This document shows, piece by piece, positions 25,361 to 33,239 of a stretch of 64,000 bases of DNA (within the stretch, counting starts at the first letter, position 1; each line of letters begins with the position of its first letter). The translations under genes were made by a program, and so were the position numbers. The stretch comes from CAWJNF01 sp963844235 (GTDB lineage: Bacteria > Actinomycetota > Thermoleophilia > Gaiellales > Gaiellaceae): contig CAWJNF010000001.1 in NCBI GenBank assembly GCA_963844235.1, forward strand, positions 434,001-498,000, given 5' to 3'. The notes beneath the pieces are model-generated. The model ran no database searches, was not told the DNA's origin, and saw nothing but the letters and a program-made list of their open reading frames with translations.

Positions 25361-25801
25361 CTAGGCTTCCTTGCCGGCGGCCAGCGCCGCTTCGCGTGCG
25401 GCCTGTACGACCTCGTGCGGAAGCCGTACGAAGTCCAGCAGGACGCCGCCGGCGTCCCGGATCTTCTGCGCCACCTCGCCCGCCCAAACGTTCTCCCAGA
25501 TGAGAAGCGCAGCCGACGAATTCGGCTCCAACACCTCGCCGGCCGCGGCGAGATCCTCCTCGGTGAAGAGACCGTTCACCTCGACCCCGGCCTTCTCGAA
25601 CCCCTCGCGGACAGCGGGGTCGAGGTCCATGAGCTCGAAAGCGACGACCTCTCCGTCGGCGTCCTTGCCGACGAAGGCGACATCGATGATACGGATCGTC
25701 CCTTTCTCCACGAGGTCGGCGAGCGCCGGCGTGATCTCGCCCTTGAACTGATTTCCGGGGAACGAGACGATCATGTAGTCGACGGGTGCGATTTCCGTCA
25801 T
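25361..25801 (-). CDS. DUF6325/DUF1269-like family protein
   Basis: A 146-residue protein that starts MTEIAPVDYMIVSFPGNQFK and continues with ITPALADLVEKGTIRIIDVA, FVGKDADGEVVAFELMDLD, a Gly/Asp-rich loop and SSAALLIWENVWAGEVAQKI. The alternation of a ferredoxin-like start with an 'LLIWEN' strand is typical of the DUF6325 group, related to DUF1269. No enzymatic motif is present. In actinobacteria these genes sit next to SHOCT proteins, as here, 16 nt after the PLDc_N-SHOCT gene. Its theme matches the DUF1269 gene at 32391, which supports a common stress role (inference). Confidence 0.78.
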   Translation of the reverse strand: MTEIAPVDYMIVSFPGNQFKGEITPALADLVEKGTIRIIDVAFVGKDADGEVVAFELMDLDPAVREGFEKAGVEVNGLFTEEDLAAAGEVLEPNSSAALLIWENVWAGEVAQKIRDAGGVLLDFVRLPHEVVQAAREAALAAGKEA

Positions 25802-25817
25802 CTGACTCTCCTTTCGG

Positions 25818-26222
25818 TTACGTGGAAGCGAGCGCCTTGGCCTTGATCGCCTCGAACTCTGCCTGGTTGATCGCGCCGCTGTCGAGCAACGACTTGGCCT
25901 GCTCGATCTCGGCCGCCGCGCCGCCTCCCGAGCTGGACACCGAGCGAACGTAGTCGTCCATCTGTGCCCGTGACGCCTGCGCCCGCTCGATGCTGCGCCG
26001 CGCCATGTCGTCGGAGTTGGCGAGCAGGTAGACCAACACGCCCAGGAACGGAACGACGATCACGAAGATCATCCACAGCGCCTTCTTGCCACCACCTGCG
26101 TCTTGCCGCCGGAAGATGTCCCCGATGACATGGAACAGCAGGACGAACCAGGCGACCCAAAGGAAGAATATGAGCATCGACCATAGGAAGTCCAGGAAAG
26201 GATAGTCGGCTCCGAGAACCAT
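25818..26222 (-). CDS. PLDc_N and SHOCT domain membrane protein
   Basis: A 134-residue protein starting at MVLGADYPFLDFLWSM. Two N-terminal helices (MLIFFLWVAWFVLLFHVIGD and WMIFVIVVPFLGVLVYLLAN) form the PLDc_N unit. The linker RRSIERAQASRAQMDDYVRS follows, then the SHOCT domain EIEQAKSLLDSGAINQAEFE. An in-frame start 5 codons upstream is possible; the chosen ATG has GGAGGAG 6 nt upstream. It heads an operon with the DUF6325 and SHOCT genes. A degenerate stress dyad lies at 26287-26301. Function unknown; probably a membrane adaptor. Confidence 0.82.
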   Translation of the reverse strand: MVLGADYPFLDFLWSMLIFFLWVAWFVLLFHVIGDIFRRQDAGGGKKALWMIFVIVVPFLGVLVYLLANSDDMARRSIERAQASRAQMDDYVRSVSSSGGGAAAEIEQAKSLLDSGAINQAEFEAIKAKALAST

Positions 26223-26286
26223 TTGTCTCCTCCTCACTTGTGGCGTGGACTAGTAATAGCCTCGTCTCGCAGGGGAGCCGTTTCAT

Positions 26287-26301
26287 CATGCAGATTGGAT
26301 G
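26287..26301 (-). promoter_or_regulatory. Stress-dyad copy upstream of the PLDc_N-SHOCT operon
   Basis: On the minus strand TCATCCAATCTGCATGA (26302-26286) matches 13 of 17 positions of the regional dyad. A good -10 is not at the standard distance: CTATTA lies about 27 nt downstream. The dyad could equally serve the divergent gene at 26356. Confidence 0.4.
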
Positions 26302-26355
26302 ATTCCGCGGCGCCAACCGGTCCCGCAGACGGCGAGACGAGGAAGGAAGTGCATC

Positions 26356-26904
26356 GTGAGTCTCACGCAGTACTATACGGCGACTACCCTGGACGGCTTC
26401 ATCGCCGATCCCGACAACTCGCTCGACTGGTTGTTCACGCGCGCGCGCGAGGATGACGGCCCGCTCAGCTACCGCGATTTCATCGCCGAGACCGGTGCGC
26501 TGGCGATGGGCTCGACGACGTACGAATGGATCCTCGACCACGAGTTCAGGGGGAAGGATCCGGCCGAGTGGAAGTGGCCGTACGACATCCCCTGCTGGGT
26601 GTTCACGCATCGGCAGCTGCCCGTCGTCCCCGGCGCGGCAATCGAGTTCACGAGCGCGGACGTCGCGACAGTCCACGAGCAGATGGTCGACGCCGCGGGT
26701 GACCGGAACGTTTGGCTCGTCGGTGGCGGAGACCTCGTCGGTCAGTTCGCCGACGTGGGATTGCTGGACGAGGTCCTCGTGACGATCGCGCCGGTCACGT
26801 TGGGTGGAGGCGCGCCTCTGCTGCCGCGCCGGATCGAGCTGCGTCTGGAGGAGCTGGGCCGAAACGGCGACTTCGCCTGCGCCAGGTTTTCGGTCGTGCG
26901 CTAA
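26356..26904 (+). CDS. Dihydrofolate-reductase-family (RibD C-terminal-like) protein
   Basis: A 182-residue protein starting at GTG 26356 after a GGAAGGAAG ribosome-binding site. It has the DHFR/RibD-C fold: SLTQYYTATTLDGFIADPDN, GALAMGSTTYEWIL, CWVFTHRQLPVVPG, the NADPH-loop NVWLVGGGDLVGQFADVGLL and the end PVTLGGGAPLLPRRIEL. It is a probable NADPH-dependent reductase of unknown substrate, intact, in contrast to the deleted relative at 13885-14314. It is convergent with the holin-phosphatase gene (28 nt apart). Confidence 0.85.
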   Translation: MSLTQYYTATTLDGFIADPDNSLDWLFTRAREDDGPLSYRDFIAETGALAMGSTTYEWILDHEFRGKDPAEWKWPYDIPCWVFTHRQLPVVPGAAIEFTSADVATVHEQMVDAAGDRNVWLVGGGDLVGQFADVGLLDEVLVTIAPVTLGGGAPLLPRRIELRLEELGRNGDFACARFSVVR

Positions 26905-26932
26905 CCCGACTGACCGGGCTCGAGCGCGGCCG

Positions 26933-28993
26933 CTACCCCGGGTTTCCGACCGGTTGTCCGGAAACACCGTCGGCCGCCGCCTGCCCGGCTTCCGCCCTCA
27001 CCGGAGCGCTCTTGCCTCCCTGGAGCAGCTGCCGCCAGCCCGTGAGGATGCCGTGCACGCTTGCGGCGCCGAGGATTGGGCCCGCGGGTACCTCGAGGTG
27101 CGTCGGGTGCAGGATGAAGGGGCGAGTCTGGAAGCCCCCCATGCCTCCGTGGAAGGAGATCAGTTCCTCGAAGGCGCAGCCCTCGTCGAGCTCGGGGTCG
27201 TAGAAGCTGCCCACCATGACGTCGGCGACATGCTGGAAGCCGTCGGTCCGCAGCAGGTGCTTGGGTGCGTACGGCGAGAACGGCGCGAGCGGGTCGTCGC
27301 CCTCGACACGGCCCTCCGCGAGGTAGTGGGTGCCGTTGGCGCCGAGCGCGACCGCCCCGTGCTCGGACGAGCGGACGAGGAGCCAGCCGACGTGCGGGTG
27401 CGAACGAAGGGCGGGCAGGAGCTCCGGGTGCCGCGCCTCGAGCTCCTCGAGCGTGAGCCGGCGGCGTTCCTCCATCAGGTAGATGAGGCCGAGGTTGCCC
27501 GAGCCGAGCACGACGACATCCCGGTCGGAGACATCGTTCTTTGGCCGCTTCGCCTTCTTCCCCGTAGCCTCGCTGAAGGCATGTCCGACCATGGAGCTCT
27601 GCTCGTCCCCGCCGGCAATACTCTCTACATCGCCCCGCGAGAGCGAACGGTTGACCAGCTCGTCGAGGCCGTAGCCGTTGCGTTGCTTGAAGGTCGCACC
27701 CTGCGTCTGCCCATGGTCGGAGAGGACGACGATCTCGTAGGGCCGGGGCGCGTAGCGGCGGGCTCGGTCGATGTCCGCGAAGTGGTCGTCGAGCTTGCGT
27801 AAGGCCTCGAGCGTGTCGGCGCGCTCGAGGCCCGAGTGGTGTGCCACCTCGTCGTAGCTCGAGAACGTCGCGTACACAGCAGGTCGCCCGCGCATCATGT
27901 CGGTGAGGACGCCCGAGACGATCAGGTCCCGCACGAAGACGCAGAGCGCCGCCCTCATGAGCGGGTAGATGCCGCCCCGGTGGCCGCGCGGGTGCACGTC
28001 GCGGCGGATCGCACGCAGGGCCGCCGTCCACTCGAGCACGATCTCCCAGACGACGAGGACGAGCGTGCGCGTCACGTTGTCGCCGTTGGCGAGAAACGCT
28101 CGATAGCCTGGATTGGACTTCTTCTCCGCCTCGATCCGGCTGACGGTGAGGATCACGTCCTCCGCCTCCCCGGAGAGAAGGTTGCCTCGGCTGGCGCCGC
28201 CGTCGACAAGCAGGCCGATGCCGGTTCCTAGTCGCCGCTCGATCTCTGCACAGTCGGGCGGTGCCGAGCACGTCATCAGCGTCGCGGTCTCCTTCTCGAC
28301 CCAGCGAAACGCCGAGATGTCCTCGTTCGATCCCAGCAGGATTCCCGCCTGGCTGGCACCCGTCTGCGACGAGAGGTCCGTCTCCCACTCGGCCACACGA
28401 TGCGTACCATCGGCCAGCCAGCGGGCCATGGTCGGGGCGTTGCCGTCCCGCATCGCCCGGCGCAGCACGGGCAGCGCGAGCCCGTCGATCTCGAGGTAGA
28501 CGATCCCGGGGACGCCGGTGCTCTCGATGATGCCCTGCCGGCGCGCGATCCGTTGCGCAACCTTGATCGACGCCATGTCATCCGAGCCGAGGAACACGTC
28601 GAGCACGACGCTCACAGCGGCGACGATGAGCGCCGCGAGGAGAGCCCAGCCGAAGTTGTCGACCCTGAGCACCCCGTCGGTCAGGTCGGCGGCGATCAGG
28701 AGGATGAGGGCGTCCGCGACCAACACGAGCAGGAAGCCGAGGAGAAGCGTGAGCGGCAACCGCAGGGCAGCGAGAACGGGCGGGATGACCGCGTTCAGCG
28801 CAGCGACGATCACCGCGATGAGCAGCGCGCCCCAGAAGTCGTCGATCTCGACACCGGGCAGGATCCCGGCGGCGACCATCACAGCGATGCCCGTGGCAAG
28901 CCACGAGACGAGGAGAGGGAACGGCCGCCAGCGAGGACGTTCCGGCTGCCAGGCTGTGGAGTGGCCGTACGTCGGCTCGGGATCGCTGGACAT
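26933..28993 (-). CDS. Phage-holin-4-like membrane domain fused to an alkaline-phosphatase-superfamily domain
   Basis: A 686-residue fusion. Residues 25-140 hold four helices in the pattern of the holin-4 (PF04020-like) family: LLVSWLATGIAVMVAAGILP, WGALLIAVIVAALNAVIPPV, LPLTLLLGFLLVLVADALIL, WALLAALIVAAVSVVLDVFL. From about 160 there is a type I phosphodiesterase/alkaline-phosphatase-like domain: GIVYLEIDGLALPVLRRAM (metal Asp), TDLSSQTGASQAGILLGSN (nucleophile Thr/Ser region), TFSSYDEVAHHSG (metal Asp and His) and EIVVLSDHGQTQGATF (metal Asp-His). All metal ligands seem present. The second domain's side of the membrane is not decided by the sequence. The substrate is unknown, a phosphodiester or phospho-lipid head group being plausible. 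A stress-dyad copy lies at 29115-29129. Confidence 0.82.
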   Translation of the reverse strand: MSSDPEPTYGHSTAWQPERPRWRPFPLLVSWLATGIAVMVAAGILPGVEIDDFWGALLIAVIVAALNAVIPPVLAALRLPLTLLLGFLLVLVADALILLIAADLTDGVLRVDNFGWALLAALIVAAVSVVLDVFLGSDDMASIKVAQRIARRQGIIESTGVPGIVYLEIDGLALPVLRRAMRDGNAPTMARWLADGTHRVAEWETDLSSQTGASQAGILLGSNEDISAFRWVEKETATLMTCSAPPDCAEIERRLGTGIGLLVDGGASRGNLLSGEAEDVILTVSRIEAEKKSNPGYRAFLANGDNVTRTLVLVVWEIVLEWTAALRAIRRDVHPRGHRGGIYPLMRAALCVFVRDLIVSGVLTDMMRGRPAVYATFSSYDEVAHHSGLERADTLEALRKLDDHFADIDRARRYAPRPYEIVVLSDHGQTQGATFKQRNGYGLDELVNRSLSRGDVESIAGGDEQSSMVGHAFSEATGKKAKRPKNDVSDRDVVVLGSGNLGLIYLMEERRRLTLEELEARHPELLPALRSHPHVGWLLVRSSEHGAVALGANGTHYLAEGRVEGDDPLAPFSPYAPKHLLRTDGFQHVADVMVGSFYDPELDEGCAFEELISFHGGMGGFQTRPFILHPTHLEVPAGPILGAASVHGILTGWRQLLQGGKSAPVRAEAGQAAADGVSGQPVGNPG

Positions 28994-29084
28994 CAGGTTC
29001 TCATTCTCCTCCGTCGCGTGTGCTCTCTGGAGCGTCCTTCACACCCTCGTCGTGACGGCGATGGAAACAGGCGGGTTCCGGACA

Positions 29085-29130
29085 ACCGTAGGCAGCCGGC
29101 CACTTGGATTGCGTCACCCGGATCGTATGA
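29085..29130 (-). promoter_or_regulatory. Stress-dyad promoter copy upstream of the holin-phosphatase gene
   Basis: On the minus strand TCATACGATCCGGGTGA (29130-29114) matches 12 of 17 positions. TACGGT (29090-29085) follows after about 24 nt as a possible -10. The gene starts 92 nt beyond. An overlapping GGATC-N4-GATCC repeat (29120-29133) is seen at the same place. Confidence 0.4.
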
Positions 29131-29213
29131 TCCAGCCGCGCAGTCCGCCAACACACGGCTCACGCCGGCATCGAGCACGCGTGATCAGGCCGTTGGCCGT
29201 GCCCGTTACTAGG

Positions 29214-29744
29214 TCACGGGCACTGCAGAGCGTCTGACAGCTCCTGCGCTCGCTCGGCCCCATCGCCGGCGAGCGCACGGGCGTCCTCCCCGCCGGACGT
29301 GGACAGCGACTCCAGGTTGGCGGCAAGCTCCTCAGCGGCAGCCGCCGCGTCATCCGCCCCGACCGCGGTAAGAGACGCGGCACCGCTCTCGAAGGTGGTC
29401 GCAAAGGATCCGATGCGATCGAGAACATCCTGGCCGGCCTCTGTCCCGCTGGTGGAGACTTCGGTGAGGTCAGCATCGAGGTCCGACAACTCACCACAGA
29501 GCTGCGTCTTGACCTCCTGGAGGCGCTGACCGACGGTACTGGCACCTGTATCGGCACTGCCAGTGGCGTCCGCGGCGGCCTCACTCGGTGCGGTGCTCTC
29601 CTCGGAGCCAGCGCAGCCGAGGGCAGGAACGGAAACCAGAAGCGCGACTGTAAGGGCAGCTGCGACGCGTCGGGTCACGGCCGTTCCTCGCTCTGCTCGC
29701 CGAGTTTGGCGATCTCGAGGGGTCTCGCCTGTCGAACCAGCCAT
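29214..29744 (-). CDS. Predicted lipoprotein of unknown function
   Basis: A 176-residue protein starting at ATG 29744 with AAAGGAAG 5 nt upstream; the same leader ending (AACGAAAGGAAGCACC) stands before the gene at 33240. A basic segment is followed by VAAALTVALLVSVPALGC with a lipobox-like ALGC, then a Ser/Thr/Ala-rich linker (GSEESTAPSEAAADATGSAD) and a helical domain rich in Ala, Glu and Leu (VGQRLQEVKTQLCGELSDLD, DDAAAAAEELAANLESLSTS). No enzyme motif is present. It would be anchored outside the membrane. It has the third best copy of the stress dyad at 29827-29870, so envelope-stress expression is likely. Confidence 0.72.
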   Translation of the reverse strand: MAGSTGETPRDRQTRRAERGTAVTRRVAAALTVALLVSVPALGCAGSEESTAPSEAAADATGSADTGASTVGQRLQEVKTQLCGELSDLDADLTEVSTSGTEAGQDVLDRIGSFATTFESGAASLTAVGADDAAAAAEELAANLESLSTSGGEDARALAGDGAERAQELSDALQCP

Positions 29745-29826
29745 GGTGCTTCCTTTCGTTCCGATAGGGGTCGCACCCCTGACGTTCGGGCCGAGCGCAA
29801 TCTCCCCATATGAGGGTGTGCCGCGG

Positions 29827-29870
29827 AGTATGGGCATGCTCCCGTCCGTGTTCCTCATACCGATGGCATG
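29827..29870 (-). promoter_or_regulatory. Stress-dyad promoter of the lipoprotein gene, beside the LAL regulator
   Basis: On the minus strand the dyad CATGCCATCGGTATG is preceded by TT and followed by AGGA, identical to the copies at 32270 and 33163. After 23 nt comes CATACTCCG (CATACT at 29832-29827). The dyad is nearly symmetric and lies only 86 nt from the LAL start, so it may also act on that divergent gene. Confidence 0.75.
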
Positions 29871-29955
29871 AACATGGGCCTGCGTGGTGGCGATCGGTCG
29901 CCGATGGCGCCTCGGCTGGACGGATTCAGCGACTTTGACCTACCATCGGCAAGCG

Positions 29956-32223
29956 ATGAGTGTTGCGGAAGTACAGTTCGACCTCGCTGAGGTCAAGCTC
30001 ACCGCGCCCTTGATCCGGCCCGGCACAGTGGCGAAGGCCGGCCTGATCGGGCGGCTGTCCGCGGCGAGTGCGCCGTTCGCGACCGTGGTCGCGCCGGCCG
30101 GATACGGCAAGACGACTCTTCTCGCGCGGTGGGCCGAGACCGATCCGCGTCCCTTTGCGTGGGTCGCGCTCGACGGGCGAGACGACGATGCCGTCGTGCT
30201 CCTGCGCTATGTCGCGGCGGCGATTCACCGTGTCGAGCCGCTCGCGCGCGAGGTCTTCGATGCGTTGTCCGGGCCAGGGGCCTCGAGCTGGTCGACACGG
30301 GTTCCGCGCGTCGGGAGAGCGCTGGCTGATCTCAAACGCTCGCTGGTGCTGGTGCTCGACGATTTGCACGCTGTCACCAGTCGGTCCTGTCTGGACGCGC
30401 TGGCGGAGCTGCTCCACTACGTTCCGGCGGGCTCGCAGGTTGCGGTCACGAGTAGGGAGGAGCCGGCACTGCCGCTGGCCCGCTGGCGGGCGCAGGGATG
30501 GGTGCACGAGGTGGGCGTCGAGGACCTGCGCCTGGACGAGCAGGAGGCGGGGTTGCTGCTGAGTGCCGCGGGGGTCGAGCTCGACCCGGACGAGGTCTCG
30601 GGGCTGAACGAGCGGACGGAGGGTTGGCCTGCCGGGTTGTACCTGGCGGCGCTGTCGATGCAGGCCGGTGCGAAAGGCATGGGCGCCGAGACATTCAGAG
30701 GCGATGACCGGTTCGTGTCCGAGTACTTCCGCCACGAGCTCCTGTCGCGGCTGCCGCCGGAGGAGGCGCGGTTCCTCACGTACACCTCGGTGCTGGAACG
30801 CATGTGCGGCGGTCTTTGCGACGCCGTGCTCGAGACGACGGGCTCGGCACGCATGCTCGAGGCGCTGGCCCGTGGGAACGGCTTCGTGGTGCCGCTCGAC
30901 CGGCGGGGCGGTTGGTATCGCTACCACCACCTCTTCGGCGAGCTCCTCGGGGAGGAGCTCGAGCGCACGGAGCCCGAGCTGGTGTCTGCGCTCAACGCTC
31001 GTGCGATGACCTGGTGCATCGCCAACGACCTGCCCGAGGAGGCGATCGGCTACGGGCAAGCAGCGGGCGAGACGGACGCCGTCGCCGGCTTGATCGGCGC
31101 CCTGAGTCCGCCGCTCTACTACGACGGCCGCTTGCAGACCCTGGAGGAGTGGCTCGGGTGGTTCGGCGACGACGAGCTCGTCCACTACCCTGCGCTCCTC
31201 GTCCTTGGAGCCTGGTGGCGTGCGCTGACGGGGCGTGCCGATGACGCCGAGCGCTGGCTCGCCCTCGCCGACGGGCCGGCCTCGAAGATCGAGCTCTCGG
31301 ACGGCAGCGCCACGATCGAGCCGTGGGTCGCCACACTACGCGCGCACATGATGCCGCACGGTGTCGAGCAGGCACTCGCTGACGCTGATGTGGCGTTGGA
31401 TCAGCTCTCGCCAGACAGTTTTTGGATCCCTACCGCACTCCTCGGCCGGGGAGTAGCGCACGCCCTGCTCGGCGCGACCGATCGTGCAGAGGTGGAGCTC
31501 CTTGTAACCGTCGAGCGCGGGTTGGCCGCCGGCAGCGTCGAAGAGGTCTTCTTGGCGCAGGCGCAGCTCGCGCTCCTCGCGGCCAAGGGAGGAGCCTGGG
31601 GCGAGGCAAGGCGACGTGAGCGTGCGGCAGAGGCGGTCGTCGAAGCGTCGGGCCTCGCCGACTACGCGTCGAGCGCACTCGCGAGCGCGGCGACAGCACG
31701 TGTTGCAGTTCACGAGGCGAGACACGAGGACGCACGCACGGCGCTGACACGGGCGCACCGCCTGCGACCACAGCTCAATCACGCCATTCCCTGGGTCACG
31801 CTCCAGGTGGGGCTCGAGCTCACACGCGCCCATCTCGCGCTAGCGGAGCCAGGCGCAGCCCGCACGGTTCTCTCAGAGACCGAACGGGTGCTCGAGCTTC
31901 GCCCGCACATGGGCTCCCTCGTCGAGGAGGCGCGCGAGCTGCGCGAGCGAGTGGCAGCAACGACTGAGCCGGCCGGTGCCTGGGCGATGAGCCTGACAGG
32001 TGCCGAGCTGCGGCTGCTTCCCTACCTGGCCACCCATCTCACGTTCCCGGAGATCGCGACCAGGTTGTTCATCTCGCGCAACACCGTCAAGACGGAAGCG
32101 GTCTCGATCTACCGCAAGCTGGGCGCATCGTCGCGCAGCGAAGCAATCGACCGTGCCGTCGAGGTGGGCTTCCTCGAAAGCTCGATCTTCCCGCCGCGGG
32201 CGAATCTCACCCTCCAAGACTGA
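29956..32223 (+). CDS. LAL-type (MalT-like) LuxR-family transcriptional activator
   Basis: A 755-residue large ATP-binding LuxR regulator. The N-terminal STAND/NACHT-type ATPase has Walker A VVAPAGYGKTTLL (about residues 40-52) and Walker B LVLVLDDLH (about 130-138), with RTEGWPAGLYLAALSM and YRYHHLFGELLGEEL as MalT-family motifs. A long helical TPR-like region (about 350-670) senses signal or partner. The last 70 residues are a LuxR HTH: TGAELRLLPYLATHLTFPEI, then SRNTVKTEAVSIYRKLGAS. MalT-type proteins need ATP and an inducer to multimerise and activate promoters with sites near -42 or further upstream. ATG 29956 is chosen because the fold starts there; a start at 29884 would add 24 unrelated residues. 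It sits amid the dyad-bearing genes and is the best candidate to read the dyad. Confidence 0.9.
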   Translation: MSVAEVQFDLAEVKLTAPLIRPGTVAKAGLIGRLSAASAPFATVVAPAGYGKTTLLARWAETDPRPFAWVALDGRDDDAVVLLRYVAAAIHRVEPLAREVFDALSGPGASSWSTRVPRVGRALADLKRSLVLVLDDLHAVTSRSCLDALAELLHYVPAGSQVAVTSREEPALPLARWRAQGWVHEVGVEDLRLDEQEAGLLLSAAGVELDPDEVSGLNERTEGWPAGLYLAALSMQAGAKGMGAETFRGDDRFVSEYFRHELLSRLPPEEARFLTYTSVLERMCGGLCDAVLETTGSARMLEALARGNGFVVPLDRRGGWYRYHHLFGELLGEELERTEPELVSALNARAMTWCIANDLPEEAIGYGQAAGETDAVAGLIGALSPPLYYDGRLQTLEEWLGWFGDDELVHYPALLVLGAWWRALTGRADDAERWLALADGPASKIELSDGSATIEPWVATLRAHMMPHGVEQALADADVALDQLSPDSFWIPTALLGRGVAHALLGATDRAEVELLVTVERGLAAGSVEEVFLAQAQLALLAAKGGAWGEARRRERAAEAVVEASGLADYASSALASAATARVAVHEARHEDARTALTRAHRLRPQLNHAIPWVTLQVGLELTRAHLALAEPGAARTVLSETERVLELRPHMGSLVEEARELRERVAATTEPAGAWAMSLTGAELRLLPYLATHLTFPEIATRLFISRNTVKTEAVSIYRKLGASSRSEAIDRAVEVGFLESSIFPPRANLTLQD

Positions 32224-32267
32224 GACGCTGGGCAGGGACGAGGTCGTCCTCGCCGCGAAGCCGGGAA

Positions 32268-32313
32268 TTCATGCCATCGGTATGAGGAAGGCCGAAGCAG
32301 CCTCCTCCATAGT
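32268..32313 (+). promoter_or_regulatory. Stress-dyad promoter of the DUF1269 gene
   Basis: TTCATGCCATCGGTATGAGG (32268-32287) is an exact copy of the regional consensus, with dyad CATGCC-ATC-GGTATG. CATAGT follows at 32308-32313 after 23 nt as the -10. The dyad centre would be near -42. The gene starts about 77 nt beyond with a strong AAGGAGGAG ribosome-binding site. Confidence 0.75.
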
Positions 32314-32390
32314 TCCTGGAACGAACGAGCCGGACACCGGAGACAGGTGGTCGAGGTGCTCGTTGTGTTCCGCTCAACCAAGGAGGAGTA

Positions 32391-32891
32391 ATGGCTGACG
32401 CACCCATGGACCTGTATATCGCGACCTATTCGGATCCAGACGCTGCCCAGCAGGACTGGGACGACATCAAGCAACTTGCCCGCGACGATGTGATCACGGT
32501 CGACGGCCTCGTCCTCGTCAGCCGCGACGCCGACGGCAAGATCGACGTGAAGGACAACGCGCACGATGTGGGCAAGGGAGCCGCGCTGGGGGCGGTGGGT
32601 GGTGCGGTCATCGGCCTCATCTTCCCGCCGGCGTTCCTGGCATCGGCCGTTGTTGGCGCCGGGGTCGGCGGCCTTGCCGGCGGGATCCTCGACCGCAGGC
32701 AGAAGAAGGAGATCAAGGCCGACATCGAGGACGTGCTCCCACCGGGCAGCTCGGGCATCGTTGCGCTGTTCGAGGAGCGCTGGGCCCAGGATGTGGAGAA
32801 GGCGCTCGCGAAGTCCGAAAAGGTCGCCAAGCACGAAGTCGACGCCGAAAGCGCCGAGGACGTCAAGACAACCGCCTCGAGCGGGGAGTAG
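32391..32891 (+). CDS. DUF1269-family protein with Gly-rich membrane hairpin
   Basis: A 166-residue protein: MDLYIATYSDPDAAQQDWDD at the start, then a helix-strand unit (LARDDVITVDGLVLVSRDAD) and a Gly/Ala-rich hydrophobic hairpin GKGAALGAVGGAVIGLIFPP...AVVGAGVGGLAGGILDR, followed by an acidic helical C-terminus (IVALFEERWAQDVEKALAKS). This is the DUF1269 pattern, found in many bacteria near stress genes, with unknown function. ATG 32391 follows AAGGAGGAG. It has an exact stress-dyad promoter. It shares its general design with the DUF6325 protein at 25361. Confidence 0.82.
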   Translation: MADAPMDLYIATYSDPDAAQQDWDDIKQLARDDVITVDGLVLVSRDADGKIDVKDNAHDVGKGAALGAVGGAVIGLIFPPAFLASAVVGAGVGGLAGGILDRRQKKEIKADIEDVLPPGSSGIVALFEERWAQDVEKALAKSEKVAKHEVDAESAEDVKTTASSGE

Positions 32892-33160
32892 ATAGCGACG
32901 AACCAGGCGTGAGGCTCGGGCCGGGCGCCGCTGTCGCGCGCCCCGGAGGCGGGTCTCGGAACCCGAGCGTCCCGAGCCGGGCTTCGACCTGCCCGGACCA
33001 CGGCTGAGCCACACCTCGGCTCGAACCCGTGGCGCCGACGTCGGTAAACGGTTCCGGGCAGCGGAGCATGATCCTGCTGTCCGGCACCGGGCGCTGCACC
33101 GGCGTGGCGCGACGTAGGGAAGCGACGCCGCGGCGGATCGCCGCTCCCGGGAAGCACGAA
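32892..33160. other. Intergenic region with small hairpins, no gene seen
   Basis: About 270 nt of GC-rich sequence after the DUF1269 gene. It holds short stems such as CTCGG-AAC-CCGAG (about 32954-32966) and CGGGC-N8-GCCCG (about 32980-32997). Some pieces resemble a tRNA T-arm, but no full cloverleaf could be formed. No coding frame is supported. Confidence 0.4.
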
Positions 33161-33206
33161 TTCATGCCATCGGTATGAGGAGGACGGTGGCGCCCACGCC
33201 CATACT
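33161..33206 (+). promoter_or_regulatory. Stress-dyad promoter of the first CMD-like gene
   Basis: TTCATGCCATCGGTATGAGG (33161-33180) is identical over 20 nt to the copy at 32268, and GAATTC-like bases precede both. CATACTCCG lies after 23 nt (CATACT 33201-33206), identical to the block of the lipoprotein promoter. The ATG is 33 nt further. Confidence 0.8.
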
Positions 33207-33239
33207 CCGCAGGGCAACCCTCGAACGAAAGGAAGCACC

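Noticed and set aside
32930..33060. Possible tRNA-like pieces after the DUF1269 gene
   Set aside because: Short stems and a T-arm-like GCTCGAACCC exist, but no acceptor, D and anticodon arms could be combined into a cloverleaf.
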